This document shows, in pieces, positions 1-9,709 of a DNA stretch of 58,286 nucleotides (positions within the stretch are counted from its first letter, which is position 1; each line of letters begins with the position of its first letter). Both the position numbers and the translations under genes were made by a program. Source of the stretch: Bacteroidales bacterium (lineage in GTDB: Bacteria; Bacteroidota; Bacteroidia; Bacteroidales; UBA932); NCBI GenBank assembly GCA_017399865.1, contig JAFQAT010000028.1, positions 1 through 58,286 on the forward strand, in the 5' to 3' direction. The notes under the pieces were generated by a model that was not told where the DNA came from, did no database searches, and saw only the letters and a list, made by a program, of their open reading frames with translations.

Positions 1-524
1 ACCTTAACCTCAGGAAGGTTACGAGACGAAAGGTAAATATTAGTAGAATTCTCAGGAAGAACGAAAAGGACCTTTCTGCTTCCAGCCTTGATATTGCTGA
101 GGATCTGGAGGAACTCCTTGGTCTTAGGTGCTTCCATTGCAAACTGCTCAACCATTACGATTGCGTTCTCCTGTGCCTTGTATGAAAGAGCTGAGAATCT
201 TGCGAGCTGCTTGAGCTTCTTGTTGAGTTTTGTGCGGTAGCAACGTGGCTGTGGGCCGAATACGCGTCCACCACCTACATAGATACCAGCCTTGAGGGAT
301 CCGTGACGTGCACCGCCTGAACCCTTCTGGCGGATAAGCTTCTTGGTGCTGTAAGCGATCTCGCTGCGGTCCTTTGACTTCGCTGTTCCCTGACGCTGGT
401 TAGCAAGATACTGCTTTACGTCGAGATAGATAGCGTGGTCGTTTGGCGTAATGCCGAAAATCTCATCACTGAGAGTCACTGTCTTAGCGACAGTTCCGTC
501 GATCTTGTAAACTGACAACTCCAT
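1..524 (-). CDS. rplD: 50S ribosomal protein L4 (partial, C-terminus off window)
   Basis: Large-subunit ribosomal protein L4, which lines the peptide exit tunnel; in some bacteria it also represses its own operon. About 174 codons are visible from the ATG at 522-524, and the gene runs off the left edge of the window. The translation begins [10 protein letters not shown] and contains the typical loop residues [10 protein letters not shown] and [11 protein letters not shown]. It starts three bases after the rplC stop, so the two are clearly cotranscribed in the usual rplC-rplD order. Confidence 0.95.
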   Translation of the reverse strand, partial: MELSVYKIDGTVAKTVTLSDEIFGITPNDHAIYLDVKQYLANQRQGTAKSKDRSEIAYSTKKLIRQKGSGGARHGSLKAGIYVGGGRVFGPQPRCYRTKLNKKLKQLARFSALSYKAQENAIVMVEQFAMEAPKTKEFLQILSNIKAGSRKVLFVLPENSTNIYLSSRNLPEVK

Positions 525-527
525 AGC

Positions 528-1151
528 TTAGTCCTCCACGATTACATATGAACCCTTAGCTCCTGGTACAGAGCCCTTTACTACGATAAGGTTGTTCTCA
601 GGCATAACCTTGATAACCTCGAGGTTGAATACCTTAACCCTCTGGTTACCCATGTGACCTGCCATACGGGTTCCCTTGAACACGCGTGAAGGCCATGAAC
701 ATGCACCGAGTGAACCAGGGTGACGGAGACGGTTGTGCTGGCCGTGAGTCTGGCCGCCTACACCGGCAAATCCGTGACGCTTGACTACGCCCTGGAATCC
801 CTTACCTTTTGATGTTCCGACAACATCCACGAAAGCTGTATCACCGAAGATGTCAGCTACAGTAAGAGTGTCGCCGAGCTTAAGCTCCTGAGCGAAGTCA
901 GCCTTGAACTCAACCAACTTGCGCTTAGGTGTGGTTCCTGCCTTTTCGAAGTGGCCCTTGAGAGCCTTGCTGGCATGCTTTTCTGAAATTTCGTCATAGG
1001 CAAGCTGTACAGCGGCATAACCATCTTTCTCTACTGTACGAATCTGCGTAACTACACATGGACCAGCCTCAATAACGGTGCATGGAAGATTCTTTCCATC
1101 AGCACCGAAAACGGAAGTCATTCCGATTTTCTTTCCAATTAATCCAGGCAT
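528..1151 (-). CDS. rplC: 50S ribosomal protein L3
   Basis: Ribosomal protein L3, an early 50S assembly protein at the peptidyl-transferase centre. The 207-aa protein starts [15 protein letters not shown] and carries the L3 signature around [20 protein letters not shown] (residues about 117-136), which includes the Gln of the GGQ-like motif. Its length is normal for the family. It is the first gene of the operon here. The gene usually found just upstream (rpsJ, S10) is absent; a promoter and hairpin leader lie between rplC and a susD-like gene instead. Confidence 0.97.
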   Translation of the reverse strand: MPGLIGKKIGMTSVFGADGKNLPCTVIEAGPCVVTQIRTVEKDGYAAVQLAYDEISEKHASKALKGHFEKAGTTPKRKLVEFKADFAQELKLGDTLTVADIFGDTAFVDVVGTSKGKGFQGVVKRHGFAGVGGQTHGQHNRLRHPGSLGACSWPSRVFKGTRMAGHMGNQRVKVFNLEVIKVMPENNLIVVKGSVPGAKGSYVIVED

Positions 1152-1185
1152 TGGTTTGTTTAATTAATTGATTATAAATAATTTA

Positions 1186-1212
1186 CAGCCCACTATACAT
1201 TTTAGCGGGCTG
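1186..1212 (-). promoter_or_regulatory. Leader hairpin upstream of rplC
   Basis: The minus strand reads CAGCCCGCTA, a 7-base loop, then TAGTGGGCTG. This is a 10-bp stem with one G-U wobble, directly downstream of the promoter -7 box and about 35 bases before the rplC ATG. Its place in the 5' untranslated region suggests either mRNA stabilisation or a ribosomal-protein autoregulatory site; that role is inferred. Confidence 0.55.
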
Positions 1213-1242
1213 CAAATATACGATTAATATTTTAATTTTCAA
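1213..1242 (-). promoter_or_regulatory. Bacteroidota-type promoter for rplC
   Basis: On the minus strand a TATATTTG -7 box (1213-1220) is preceded, after 19 bases, by a TTG -33 element (1240-1242). This fits the Bacteroidota consensus TTTG...TAnnTTTG. Transcription would begin at about 1206, inside the leader hairpin. An AT-rich 8-bp inverted repeat (1234-1259) overlaps the -33 region and may help end the upstream susD transcript. Confidence 0.7.
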
Positions 1243-1260
1243 TGATTTGACTGAAAATTT

Positions 1261-2997
1261 TTATTTTTTGAAGTAAGGAAGGTCACCCTTGATGTGGTCG
1301 AACTCCTCCGCCCATCCATCATTCTGAAGCAGAACGCCTTCCGACAATGTCACCTGGCTGTCAGGAATCTTGAAGAAGCCTCCGTTTGTAGCATTGTACC
1401 TCTCCATGAAGTCGTGGCTTCCGAAAGTATACTTGCCGGCCTTGCCTTCATTAAGGATATCATTCCCTTCCTGGTTGGCCACGATTTCTGCGACATCGCC
1501 CCAGCGGCGAAGATCGTTCCATCTCATTGCCTCAAAGCAGAGTTCATAACGTCTTTCCTTCTTGAGTGCTTCAAGAGAATATGCGACGTCGTTAAGTTTA
1601 GCTCTCTGACGAACCGCATTGAGACCACTCTTTCCGTTATATATCTGCTTTCCATCAGTCAGCTCCGAATGCATCAGGAGCACGTCCGCGAAACGAAGCC
1701 ATACGAGCGACTGGGTAAGACCGGTCTGCTTGTTGTTGTCTCCGCCATAGAAGTATGCATATGACTCATATATCGTACCTGCATCATCCTTTGCTCCACA
1801 ACCGAGATATTTCTTTGCAAGAAGGTCTGTATTCTCAACTTCCTTCTTGTCATCTCCCGCATAGTCAGGAATCTCATCAGCTCTCTTACAGATAGATCCT
1901 AATCTACGGTAGTCACCGGCATAATCAGGATCAGCAGCCCAATCATTCCATATTGCAGTACATACCGGACCATTCGAATATCCCTGAGGAGTAAAAGGGA
2001 ATGCAGCTGCCGTGCTCTTGCGGACACCGAAGAACTCTACGACACGATTATGTCTGAGGTCATTGTCACTGAATGAGCCCGCATTCGACATCTTGACAGC
2101 GAACATGTTTTCCATGTTCTCATCAGTCTCCCATACGAGTCCGTTATCCTTGGCATACGGATAATCCTTTGCTGTGTAAGGGTTTGTATAAGGCCAGAGG
2201 TTTCTCTGGTCAGATACAAGTCCGTGACCGCTGTTCTGGATGCAGTCTTCGAGCCATGTCACCACCTGCGCCTTTGTAACAGAACCGCCATCAGCCAGAG
2301 GAAGCTCTGTTTTTTTATAGAATCCGGTATAGAACATCCATACTCTGGCCATGATGGCCTCAGCAACCCACTTTGTCGCATGACCTACATTCAGGGAAGG
2401 CCACTTTGCTGTCGAACCAAGTTCGATTGCAGTCTTAAGGTCTGATGCTATCTGGGCATATATTTCGTCAACCTTTGCCTTCGGAAGGTTCTCGGCAACC
2501 GTAGACACCACAAGCGGCACTTCGCCAAACACCTGTACGAGCTGGAAGTAATAGAAGCCTCTGAGGAAGTACACTTCCGAAAGAAGATTATCCTTTGCCT
2601 TTTCAGAAGTCCATCCAGTGACATTGTCGATTGTAGCGATCGCACTGTTTGCACGGAAAATACCCTGGTACCTTGTTTCCCAGAAACGCTCGAAGGCACT
2701 GATTTTCCAGTTCATGATACGGTCGCAGCTCTGTGCTCCCACATTACTCTGGCTTCCTCCACCGAGGCGGTCGTCGCCAGCTAGTTCAAAAACAAAGAAC
2801 GGATCGCTCTCAGGGTCAGTCAGACCATTGTTCATTACGGTATAGATGCCAGTAACCATCTGTATAGCATCCACCTCTGACTTCGGGAAATTAGATGTGT
2901 CCTTCTTGGTCAGATTCTCCGTATCAAGAAAGGAATCACACCCGACAAATACGCCTGCACTGATAAGCAGAGCGAAAATCATATATAAACGTTTCAT
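1261..2997 (-). CDS. SusD/RagB-family outer-membrane glycan-binding lipoprotein
   Basis: Surface lipoprotein that caps the SusC-type transporter and captures oligosaccharides. The 578-aa protein has a signal peptide and lipobox (residues MKRLYMIFALLI..FVGC, lipidated Cys at about 20), followed by the SusD start CDSFLDTENLT. The helical TPR-like core includes SEVYFLRGFYYFQLVQVFGE (about 140-160), and the C-terminal family motif KKERRYELCFEAMRWNDLRRWG is present. It lies 13 bases downstream of the susC-like gene and is cotranscribed with it. No glycosidase sits directly beside the pair, so the substrate cannot be told. Confidence 0.95.
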   Translation of the reverse strand: MKRLYMIFALLISAGVFVGCDSFLDTENLTKKDTSNFPKSEVDAIQMVTGIYTVMNNGLTDPESDPFFVFELAGDDRLGGGSQSNVGAQSCDRIMNWKISAFERFWETRYQGIFRANSAIATIDNVTGWTSEKAKDNLLSEVYFLRGFYYFQLVQVFGEVPLVVSTVAENLPKAKVDEIYAQIASDLKTAIELGSTAKWPSLNVGHATKWVAEAIMARVWMFYTGFYKKTELPLADGGSVTKAQVVTWLEDCIQNSGHGLVSDQRNLWPYTNPYTAKDYPYAKDNGLVWETDENMENMFAVKMSNAGSFSDNDLRHNRVVEFFGVRKSTAAAFPFTPQGYSNGPVCTAIWNDWAADPDYAGDYRRLGSICKRADEIPDYAGDDKKEVENTDLLAKKYLGCGAKDDAGTIYESYAYFYGGDNNKQTGLTQSLVWLRFADVLLMHSELTDGKQIYNGKSGLNAVRQRAKLNDVAYSLEALKKERRYELCFEAMRWNDLRRWGDVAEIVANQEGNDILNEGKAGKYTFGSHDFMERYNATNGGFFKIPDSQVTLSEGVLLQNDGWAEEFDHIKGDLPYFKK

Positions 2998-3010
2998 GAT
3001 ATGTCAAAGA

Positions 3011-6000
3011 TTAGAATGTTAAATTTACACCGAAGATCCATGCGTTTGCTGTAGGGTAGTTTCCTACATCCACACCTGACATCCATCCTGTTCCGTCACC
3101 ATAACCGATTTCAGGATCCATACCTGTATACTTGGTGAAAGTAAGCATGTTCTGGGCTGATACATAAAGGCGGCAACGTGTGAGAGGCATGTTCTTGAAC
3201 AGCTTCTTGAAGTCGTATCCGAAAGTTATGTTCGATATCTTGAAGTAATCTCCATCCTCAATCCAGATCTTGGAAACCTCTCCCATATTCGCATGCTTTC
3301 CATGAGTAAATCTTGGATATCTGTCAGTAGAACCTTCCTTTGTCCAATACTTTGTATATACGTCTGTCGTATAGTTCTCATCAGGCTTGCTTGAGAAATG
3401 GCGGTAGCTCTTCGCTATCTGCTGTCCGAATGCGCCGTAACCGTTCAACGAGAGGTCGAAGCCCTTGTATGCAAGGTTGATTGAAAGACCGAGGTTGTAA
3501 TCAGGGTTCGGATTTCCGATCATGGTCTTGTCCTCCTCATTGATTATTCCGTTTCCATCGGTATCCACAAACTTCACGTCACCTGGCTGGATGTCTGATT
3601 TCTGGAGAGAATTGTCCGGATTGCCTTTGCCGTCCTCGCCCTTGCAATGCTTGTCGAGGTAAGCCTGAAGATCTTTTTCATTCTGGATTATGCCTTCAAC
3701 GTCGTAGCCCCAGAAATATCCGATAGGATAGCCAACCTGCACGCGGTAAAGCTCAGCAGTATTCTGAGCGATCACATTCTCACCTCCATGGATGATACCC
3801 TCAGAGTTTGCAAGTCTTGTAACAAGGTTGTCGTTATGAGAGAAAGTCGCAGATACTCCATACGAGAAGTCACCCACAGAATCGTTCCATGACACGAGGA
3901 ACTCATATCCGCGGTTGCGGATATCTCCACCATTGATATAAGGTGCGCCCGAACCGTAAATAAGAAGCGTAGGAGCACGGACGAGCCAGTCTCTTGTCAT
4001 CTTGTTGTACCAGTCGAACGAAACGTTGAGCCTGCTACGGAAGAACCTTGCGTCAACACCAAAGTCAAGCTGCTCCGAAGTCTCCCACTTCAGATTCTCG
4101 TTAGGCATGATATCCGGATATGCACCGGTGTTGGAAACGCTCTTGTCCGAGAAGTAGTAAGGGGCATTGAATGCGATGGTAGCGACATACTGGAATGCTG
4201 CGATATTACAGTTTCCGTTCTGTCCCCATGATCCGCGGATCTTAAGGAAGTTCATCCAATCCTTGGTCGACGCCATGAATTCCTCGTTTGACAGCACCCA
4301 ACCGGCAGATACTGAAGGGAAGTAGCCCCATCTGTGACCCTTTGCAAAGTTTGAAGAACCGTCAGCACGCATCACTGCAGAGAACAGGTATTTCTCCTTA
4401 TAGTTATAGTTCACTCGTGCGAAGAATGAAGAAAGGGCACCCTGTCCGTTAGGAGATCCTCCGATGGATGTATTGGCAACATCAAGACCCTGAGTATTGT
4501 TGATATAGGCATGATCGAAAGATCCAGGGAAGATAGAATTGGAATTCTTCACATTCACGCTGTTGCCATATCCCCACTTCTCAAGAGACTGACCGGCGAG
4601 AACATCAAGATTATGATCACCGAATGACTTCTTGTAATTGATCGTGTTTTCCCAAGACCATCTTGCACTGTATGACTGGTTCTGGGTAACGTCATCGGTG
4701 TTGTTGCTGGTTTTACCGCTCAAGGTATAAGTAGGCACATATCTGCGATAATCGCTGTGGCTGAAATGCACGCCAGCGCTTGACTTGATGGTCAACTCCT
4801 TGATCGGCATGATCTGAAGATAGAAGTTTCCATGGACGCGGTGTCCCTTTGTACGGTTGTTTCCATGATCATAATATGTCTCAGCAAGCGGGTTGGCATA
4901 GTCCTGATTGAAATCCCAGCCTTCCTCCTGCATGTCTGCATACTCATAAAATTCACCTGCCTTATTGTATGCAGGAAGAATAGGAGGAGCTACAAGAAGA
5001 TCTCTTATGCTGTTGTAGTAGTTGTTTCCGATAGCGATACCGGACTTGCTTGTAAGAGTGGCTGTGATGTTCTCTCCAAAAACTATTACATCACGTCCAT
5101 TCTTCTTCAATACCGAATAGTCCGAATTCATACGGACGGTATATCTCTCATAGTTTGGAACAGCAGGATATCCCAATGTACCTTCCTGACCGAAATACGA
5201 GAATCCCAATGAGAACCTTGACTTATCGCTTCCTCCGGTCATGTTCACCGAATGGTTCTGGATCGGAGCATTCTTGTTTGTCGCCTCCTTGAGCCAATTG
5301 GTTCCCTTCCATTTTCCTGACATGATGTCGTCATAATGATTAGGAATCAGCGTCTTGAAGTCATATGGAGTCTGGCCTGCAGTTTCATAAGACTTGTTGA
5401 TTATCTCCATGTACTGCTTTGCATCCAGAGGTGTCACGCCGTTGGTATTAGGATTCTGTACGCCATAATAACCGTCATAAGTAACACTGAGCTTCGAGTC
5501 TGCACTACCCTTCTTTGTTGTCACGAGAATGACGCCATTTGCAGCACGGGCACCATAGATTGCGCTTGATGCAGCGTCCTTCAGCACGTCGATTGACTCA
5601 ATGTCATTAGGAGAAAGGGATGTGATCGAACCGCCGGGAACTCCGTCGATGACATAAAGAGGTTCTGTCGAACCGATGGTACCCATACCACGGATGGTCA
5701 CCTTGTAACTTTCTCCAGGCTGACCTGAATTGGATGTGATGTTCACACCGGCAGCCTGACTCTGGAGAGCTCCAAGAGCATCAAGAGAATTGACAGCTGC
5801 AAGCTTTTCTCCTGTAACGTTTACGGTCGAACCTGTGATCAGTTTCTTTCTCTGGGTACCGTAACCCATTACAACTACTTCATCAAGAAGTTCCATGTCC
5901 TCGCGGAGAGTAACATTGATGACCTTTTGATTTCCTACCTGAATCTCAACCGGAATGAATCCGAGAAATTCAAAGACAAGAATCTCACCTGACCTGGCCT

Positions 6001-6214
6001 CTAATTCATAGCGGCCAGCAGGATCGGCTACAACGCCACGACCGTTACCATTCTTTACAACAACACTGGCGCCTGGAAGAGGTTCGCCTGTAGTAGAGGT
6101 AATCTGACCTTTGAGCAGATTACCGCCGTCCACCTGGGCTTTGGCCACAAACGACATAGTCGTCAGAGACATTAAAAGTAAAGCCAGCAGGATCGGTAGT
6201 TTTTTGGTCTGCAT
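3011..6214 (-). CDS. SusC/RagA-family TonB-dependent transporter
   Basis: Outer-membrane TonB-dependent importer of glycans. The 1067-aa protein has a signal peptide ending near VAKAQ, then a carboxypeptidase-like regulatory domain (about residues 35-110, GQITSTTGEPLPGASVVVK). A TonB box-like stretch (MELLDEVVVMGYGTQRKK) and a plug with the SusC signature (PLYVIDGVPGG, DAASSAIYGARAANGVILVTTK) follow. A 22-strand barrel ends in an aromatic residue (GVNLTF). It is the first gene of a susC-susD pair and has a clear promoter in the divergent region shared with cdaA. Confidence 0.97.
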   Translation of the reverse strand: MQTKKLPILLALLLMSLTTMSFVAKAQVDGGNLLKGQITSTTGEPLPGASVVVKNGNGRGVVADPAGRYELEARSGEILVFEFLGFIPVEIQVGNQKVINVTLREDMELLDEVVVMGYGTQRKKLITGSTVNVTGEKLAAVNSLDALGALQSQAAGVNITSNSGQPGESYKVTIRGMGTIGSTEPLYVIDGVPGGSITSLSPNDIESIDVLKDAASSAIYGARAANGVILVTTKKGSADSKLSVTYDGYYGVQNPNTNGVTPLDAKQYMEIINKSYETAGQTPYDFKTLIPNHYDDIMSGKWKGTNWLKEATNKNAPIQNHSVNMTGGSDKSRFSLGFSYFGQEGTLGYPAVPNYERYTVRMNSDYSVLKKNGRDVIVFGENITATLTSKSGIAIGNNYYNSIRDLLVAPPILPAYNKAGEFYEYADMQEEGWDFNQDYANPLAETYYDHGNNRTKGHRVHGNFYLQIMPIKELTIKSSAGVHFSHSDYRRYVPTYTLSGKTSNNTDDVTQNQSYSARWSWENTINYKKSFGDHNLDVLAGQSLEKWGYGNSVNVKNSNSIFPGSFDHAYINNTQGLDVANTSIGGSPNGQGALSSFFARVNYNYKEKYLFSAVMRADGSSNFAKGHRWGYFPSVSAGWVLSNEEFMASTKDWMNFLKIRGSWGQNGNCNIAAFQYVATIAFNAPYYFSDKSVSNTGAYPDIMPNENLKWETSEQLDFGVDARFFRSRLNVSFDWYNKMTRDWLVRAPTLLIYGSGAPYINGGDIRNRGYEFLVSWNDSVGDFSYGVSATFSHNDNLVTRLANSEGIIHGGENVIAQNTAELYRVQVGYPIGYFWGYDVEGIIQNEKDLQAYLDKHCKGEDGKGNPDNSLQKSDIQPGDVKFVDTDGNGIINEEDKTMIGNPNPDYNLGLSINLAYKGFDLSLNGYGAFGQQIAKSYRHFSSKPDENYTTDVYTKYWTKEGSTDRYPRFTHGKHANMGEVSKIWIEDGDYFKISNITFGYDFKKLFKNMPLTRCRLYVSAQNMLTFTKYTGMDPEIGYGDGTGWMSGVDVGNYPTANAWIFGVNLTF

Positions 6215-6259
6215 AAGCGTTAATGATTAAGTGAATAGATTGGTTATTAGGTTGTGGCT

Positions 6260-6290
6260 CAAATATAATTATAAGTTATCGTCAAAACAA
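6260..6290 (-). promoter_or_regulatory. Promoter for the susC-susD pair
   Basis: On the minus strand the -7 box TATATTTG lies at 6260-6267, with TTG at 6288-6290 after a 20-base spacer. This gives a leader of roughly 40 bases before the susC-like ATG at 6214. It is back to back with the cdaA promoter. Confidence 0.65.
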
Positions 6291-6309
6291 GAAAATCAAA
6301 GAAAATCAG

Positions 6310-6317
6310 TATATTTG
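6310..6317 (+). promoter_or_regulatory. Promoter -7 box for cdaA
   Basis: TATATTTG, 20 bases before the cdaA ATG. The -33 element is not obvious. Transcription would start at about 6324, giving a very short leader, which supports the ATG at 6338. Confidence 0.5.
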
Positions 6318-6337
6318 CAACATAATTCATAAGCATC

Positions 6338-7141
6338 ATGATACTAGCGCTTTTCGGGTTTCTTGAGATGTCGTTTGCCGACATTCTGGACATATTCCTG
6401 CTCGGGCTCATAATCTTCTTCGCCTTCAAGTGGCTGAGGGGATCATCGGCGATGAGCATATTCGTGGCGATCGTGTCCCTGTACCTGATCAGGGTGCTGG
6501 TATCGGCATTCAACATGAGGCTGATGACCGCGATAATGGAGACAGTCCTTGATGTCGGAGTGATCGCCCTTATAATCATATTCCAGCCGGAGATCAGAAA
6601 GTTCCTGATAAGCCTTGGAAACAGATACATGAACAGCGCCAAGGGACGGGAGATCGTGAACAGGATCCTTGGCAAGCGAGGCGTCAGCATGGCAGACAGC
6701 GAAACCGTCAACGACATCACAGAGGCATGCCGCAGGATGTCGGAAGACAAGACCGGAGCCCTTATCGTGCTCGCGCACAGAACTCCGCTTGACGACATAA
6801 TCGGCACAGGAGACAAGATCGACGCCGCGGTGCACAGACGTCTTATCATGAACCTGTTCTTCAAGAATTCGCCGCTTCATGACGGAGCAATGGTGATCTC
6901 AGGAAACAGGATAGTGGCTGCAAGGTGCACGCTTCCGATAACCGAACGCACCGACATACCGGCAAATTACGGCATGAGGCACAAGGCGGCCATAGGAATC
7001 ACGGAAGTCAGCGACGCAGATGTCATCGTGGTTTCCGAAGAGACAGGAAAGATATCATTCATCAAGGGTGGCGAGGTCACCTCTATTCAGAACATCAACG
7101 AATTAAAGCTTCTTCTGAACAATTCTATGGAGGAAGATTAG
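6338..7141 (+). CDS. cdaA: Membrane-bound diadenylate cyclase (CdaA/DacA type)
   Basis: Makes the second messenger c-di-AMP from two ATP. The 267-aa protein has three N-terminal membrane segments (about residues 15-33, 38-58 and 65-85), a short helix, and a DAC/DisA_N catalytic domain (about 100-250). Both catalytic motifs are intact: DGA at 182-184 and RHKAA at 214-218. The QPEIRKFL stretch after the last membrane segment is typical of this class. It is followed 18 bases later by mutS2. No YbbR-type regulator follows, unlike in many Firmicutes. A later in-frame ATG at 6368 is possible but would cut into the first membrane segment. Confidence 0.93.
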   Translation: MILALFGFLEMSFADILDIFLLGLIIFFAFKWLRGSSAMSIFVAIVSLYLIRVLVSAFNMRLMTAIMETVLDVGVIALIIIFQPEIRKFLISLGNRYMNSAKGREIVNRILGKRGVSMADSETVNDITEACRRMSEDKTGALIVLAHRTPLDDIIGTGDKIDAAVHRRLIMNLFFKNSPLHDGAMVISGNRIVAARCTLPITERTDIPANYGMRHKAAIGITEVSDADVIVVSEETGKISFIKGGEVTSIQNINELKLLLNNSMEED

Positions 7142-7159
7142 AAACAGGGAGAGAGATAA

Positions 7160-9709
7160 TTGGAAAACAGGAAGAGAAACATCGATACGAGACTGGAGCA
7201 GAAAATCGGATTTGACAGGGTGAGACAGATCATATCCGACAGGTGCTCCACTGCATATGCGGCGGAAAGGACTGCGACTGAAACCTTTTCCACCAACCCT
7301 TCACACATACGCAAAAGACTGCTTCTGACAGACGAGATGCGTCTGATCATGATGTTTGAGGACAGTTTCCCCTCAGGCGGATTCATAGACTGCATCGACT
7401 TTCTTAAACCATTGGAAAGAAGTTCTGCAGCGATAGACCTCATATCGCTGAGGAAGCTGAAGACCATGCTGGAGACATTGCGCAAGGTAACGGCGTTCTT
7501 CGAAGGGATCAAGGACGGAGTGTATCCTAACCTGAAGAGGATGAGCGCCCACATCATGGGATTTCCCGAAGTGCAGAGGAGGATTGACTCCATCATCGAC
7601 CGTTACGGAGACGTGAAGGATACGGCCTCTGACGAGCTGTACGCCATAAGAAAGGCCCTGAAGGAAAAGGAAGGGGCGATATCAAGAAGAGTCAGCGCAA
7701 TATTGAAGAAGGCCCAGGAGGAAGGCATAGTGGACAGCGACGCCGGAGTTTCTGTACGCGACGGAAAGATGCTGATACCGGTAAGTGCAGCCAACAAGAA
7801 GAAGATAGCCGGCTTCATATACGACGAGTCAGCGACCGGAAAGACTGCCTTCATAGAGCCGGCAGAAGTCGTGGAACTGGACAACCAGATAAAGGAGCTC
7901 AAATTCTCCGAACAGAGGGAGATCGTACGCATCCTGTTCGAATTCACGGAATTCCTGCGTCCGTACATACCTGACCTGCTCGACGGTGCGAGATATCTCG
8001 GTGAGATCGACTTCATCATGGCAAAGGCCCAGATCGCCCTCGACTTCATCGCAGGCATGCCGATCATTTCGGAGGAAGGCGAGATGAACCTCCGCAAGGC
8101 ACGCCATCCGCTTCTTGAGCGTGCGCTCAAGAAGGAGAAGAAGGAGATCGTGCCCCTGACAGCGAACTTGACTCCGCAGAAGCACATACTTCTGATCTCG
8201 GGACCGAATGCGGGAGGAAAGTCGGTCTGCCTGAAGACCGTCGGACTCCTCCAATACATGTTCCAGTGGGGCATGCTCATACCGACATCGGAAACATCCG
8301 AACTGATGGTCTTCGACCGCATCATGGTCGACATCGGAGACGACCAGTCGATCGACAACGACCTGAGTACCTACAGTTCCTTCCTTGAGAACATGAAGGA
8401 CATGCTGGAAAAGGCCGACGACAAGACGCTCGTGCTCATAGACGAGTTCGGCTCGGGAACCGAGCCTGCCGCCGGTGGAGCGATCGCAGAGGCTATACTG
8501 AGCGAACTGGACAAGAGAGGCGCATACGGAGTCATAACCACCCACTACACCAACCTGAAGCTCTACGCATCGGGGGAGACAGGAGTCGTGAACGGAGCGA
8601 TGATGTTCGACGTGAAGAACATCGCACCCCTGTTCAAGCTTGAGATGGGACTGCCGGGCAATTCGTTCGCATTCGAGCTGGCGCGCAAGATGGGACTTCC
8701 TGAAACAATCATCAAGGACGCAGAAAACAGGGCGGGAGAAGAGTTTGTCGGAATCGAGAGGAACCTCAGGAAGATCGCCCGCAACCGCAGGGCTCTGGAC
8801 GAAAAGCTCGAAAGGATCAGACATACCGACAAGGCTCTTGAGAACATCACGGACAAGTACCAGAAGGAGCTCCAGGACATAAAGAAGATAAGGCAGGATA
8901 TACTTGATGAGGCCAGAAAAGAAGCGGAAGAGATCGTAAGGAAGGCCAACAGGCAGGTAGAAAACACCATCAGGACCATCAAGGAATCGCAGGCAGCCAA
9001 GGAGGAGACACAGGAAGCCCGCAAGGAACTTCAGGGATTCATGTCCATTCTGGCAGCCAAAAAGGAGAAGGAGCAGAAGGACAAGGACGACTATATAGAA
9101 AGAAAGATTCAGCAGATAGACGCCAGAAGAGAAAGACAGAAGCAGAGGAAGGCACAGAAGGCGGATGAGAACGCACAGAGGGAAGCCAGGGAAATCCAGG
9201 CCGAGAAGGAGAGGTTGGAGGCGTTCCGCAACGCTCCGCTCAAGGTCGGAGAGAAGGTCCGCGTAAAGGAGAACGGCATGGTCGGAGAGGTGGCAAAGGT
9301 ATCGGGAAAAGCTGTAGTCGTGATCATCGGCAACATAAGCAGCAAGATGCCTCTGGACAAGGTGGAGAGGATAACTTCAAACGAATTCAAGAGCGCCGTG
9401 AAGGAACCTGCCCGAACAGTTTCTGCAGTGAAGGTGGATTCTTCCCTCAACGAAAGGAAACTGAATTTCAGCGTAGAGCTGGATGTGCGCGGAGAGAGGC
9501 TGAACGATGCGATAGAGAAGGTTACGCGTTATGTGGATGATGCCATCATGCTGAGCGTTTCGAGCGTAAGGATCATTCATGGAAAGGGAACGGGGGTTCT
9601 CAGGGATGAGATCCAGAAGTTCCTAAGGACGATGCCCGGGGTGGCTTCCGTAAGGGATGAGCATATCCAGTTCGGAGGTACGGGTGTTACTATAGTTAAT
9701 TTTGAATGA
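7160..9709 (+). CDS. mutS2: Endonuclease MutS2 (MutS-family ATPase with Smr domain)
   Basis: MutS2 suppresses homologous recombination and/or acts on collided ribosomes. The 849-aa protein has core and clamp helices (about residues 1-330), a Walker A motif GPNAGGKS (348-355), Walker B LVLIDEF (424-430) followed by GSGTEP, a long charged coiled coil (about 520-690), and a C-terminal Smr nuclease domain (about 773-849) with LDVRG and HGKGTG. There is no N-terminal mismatch-recognition domain, which separates it from MutS. It begins with TTG, preceded by a purine-rich GGGAGAGA. Its stop overlaps the next start (ATGA). Confidence 0.95.
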   Translation: MENRKRNIDTRLEQKIGFDRVRQIISDRCSTAYAAERTATETFSTNPSHIRKRLLLTDEMRLIMMFEDSFPSGGFIDCIDFLKPLERSSAAIDLISLRKLKTMLETLRKVTAFFEGIKDGVYPNLKRMSAHIMGFPEVQRRIDSIIDRYGDVKDTASDELYAIRKALKEKEGAISRRVSAILKKAQEEGIVDSDAGVSVRDGKMLIPVSAANKKKIAGFIYDESATGKTAFIEPAEVVELDNQIKELKFSEQREIVRILFEFTEFLRPYIPDLLDGARYLGEIDFIMAKAQIALDFIAGMPIISEEGEMNLRKARHPLLERALKKEKKEIVPLTANLTPQKHILLISGPNAGGKSVCLKTVGLLQYMFQWGMLIPTSETSELMVFDRIMVDIGDDQSIDNDLSTYSSFLENMKDMLEKADDKTLVLIDEFGSGTEPAAGGAIAEAILSELDKRGAYGVITTHYTNLKLYASGETGVVNGAMMFDVKNIAPLFKLEMGLPGNSFAFELARKMGLPETIIKDAENRAGEEFVGIERNLRKIARNRRALDEKLERIRHTDKALENITDKYQKELQDIKKIRQDILDEARKEAEEIVRKANRQVENTIRTIKESQAAKEETQEARKELQGFMSILAAKKEKEQKDKDDYIERKIQQIDARRERQKQRKAQKADENAQREAREIQAEKERLEAFRNAPLKVGEKVRVKENGMVGEVAKVSGKAVVVIIGNISSKMPLDKVERITSNEFKSAVKEPARTVSAVKVDSSLNERKLNFSVELDVRGERLNDAIEKVTRYVDDAIMLSVSSVRIIHGKGTGVLRDEIQKFLRTMPGVASVRDEHIQFGGTGVTIVNFE

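Noticed and set aside
4832-5212. Plus-strand reading frames inside the susC-like gene
   Set aside because: They are antisense shadows of a well-supported coding frame with no promoter or family signal.
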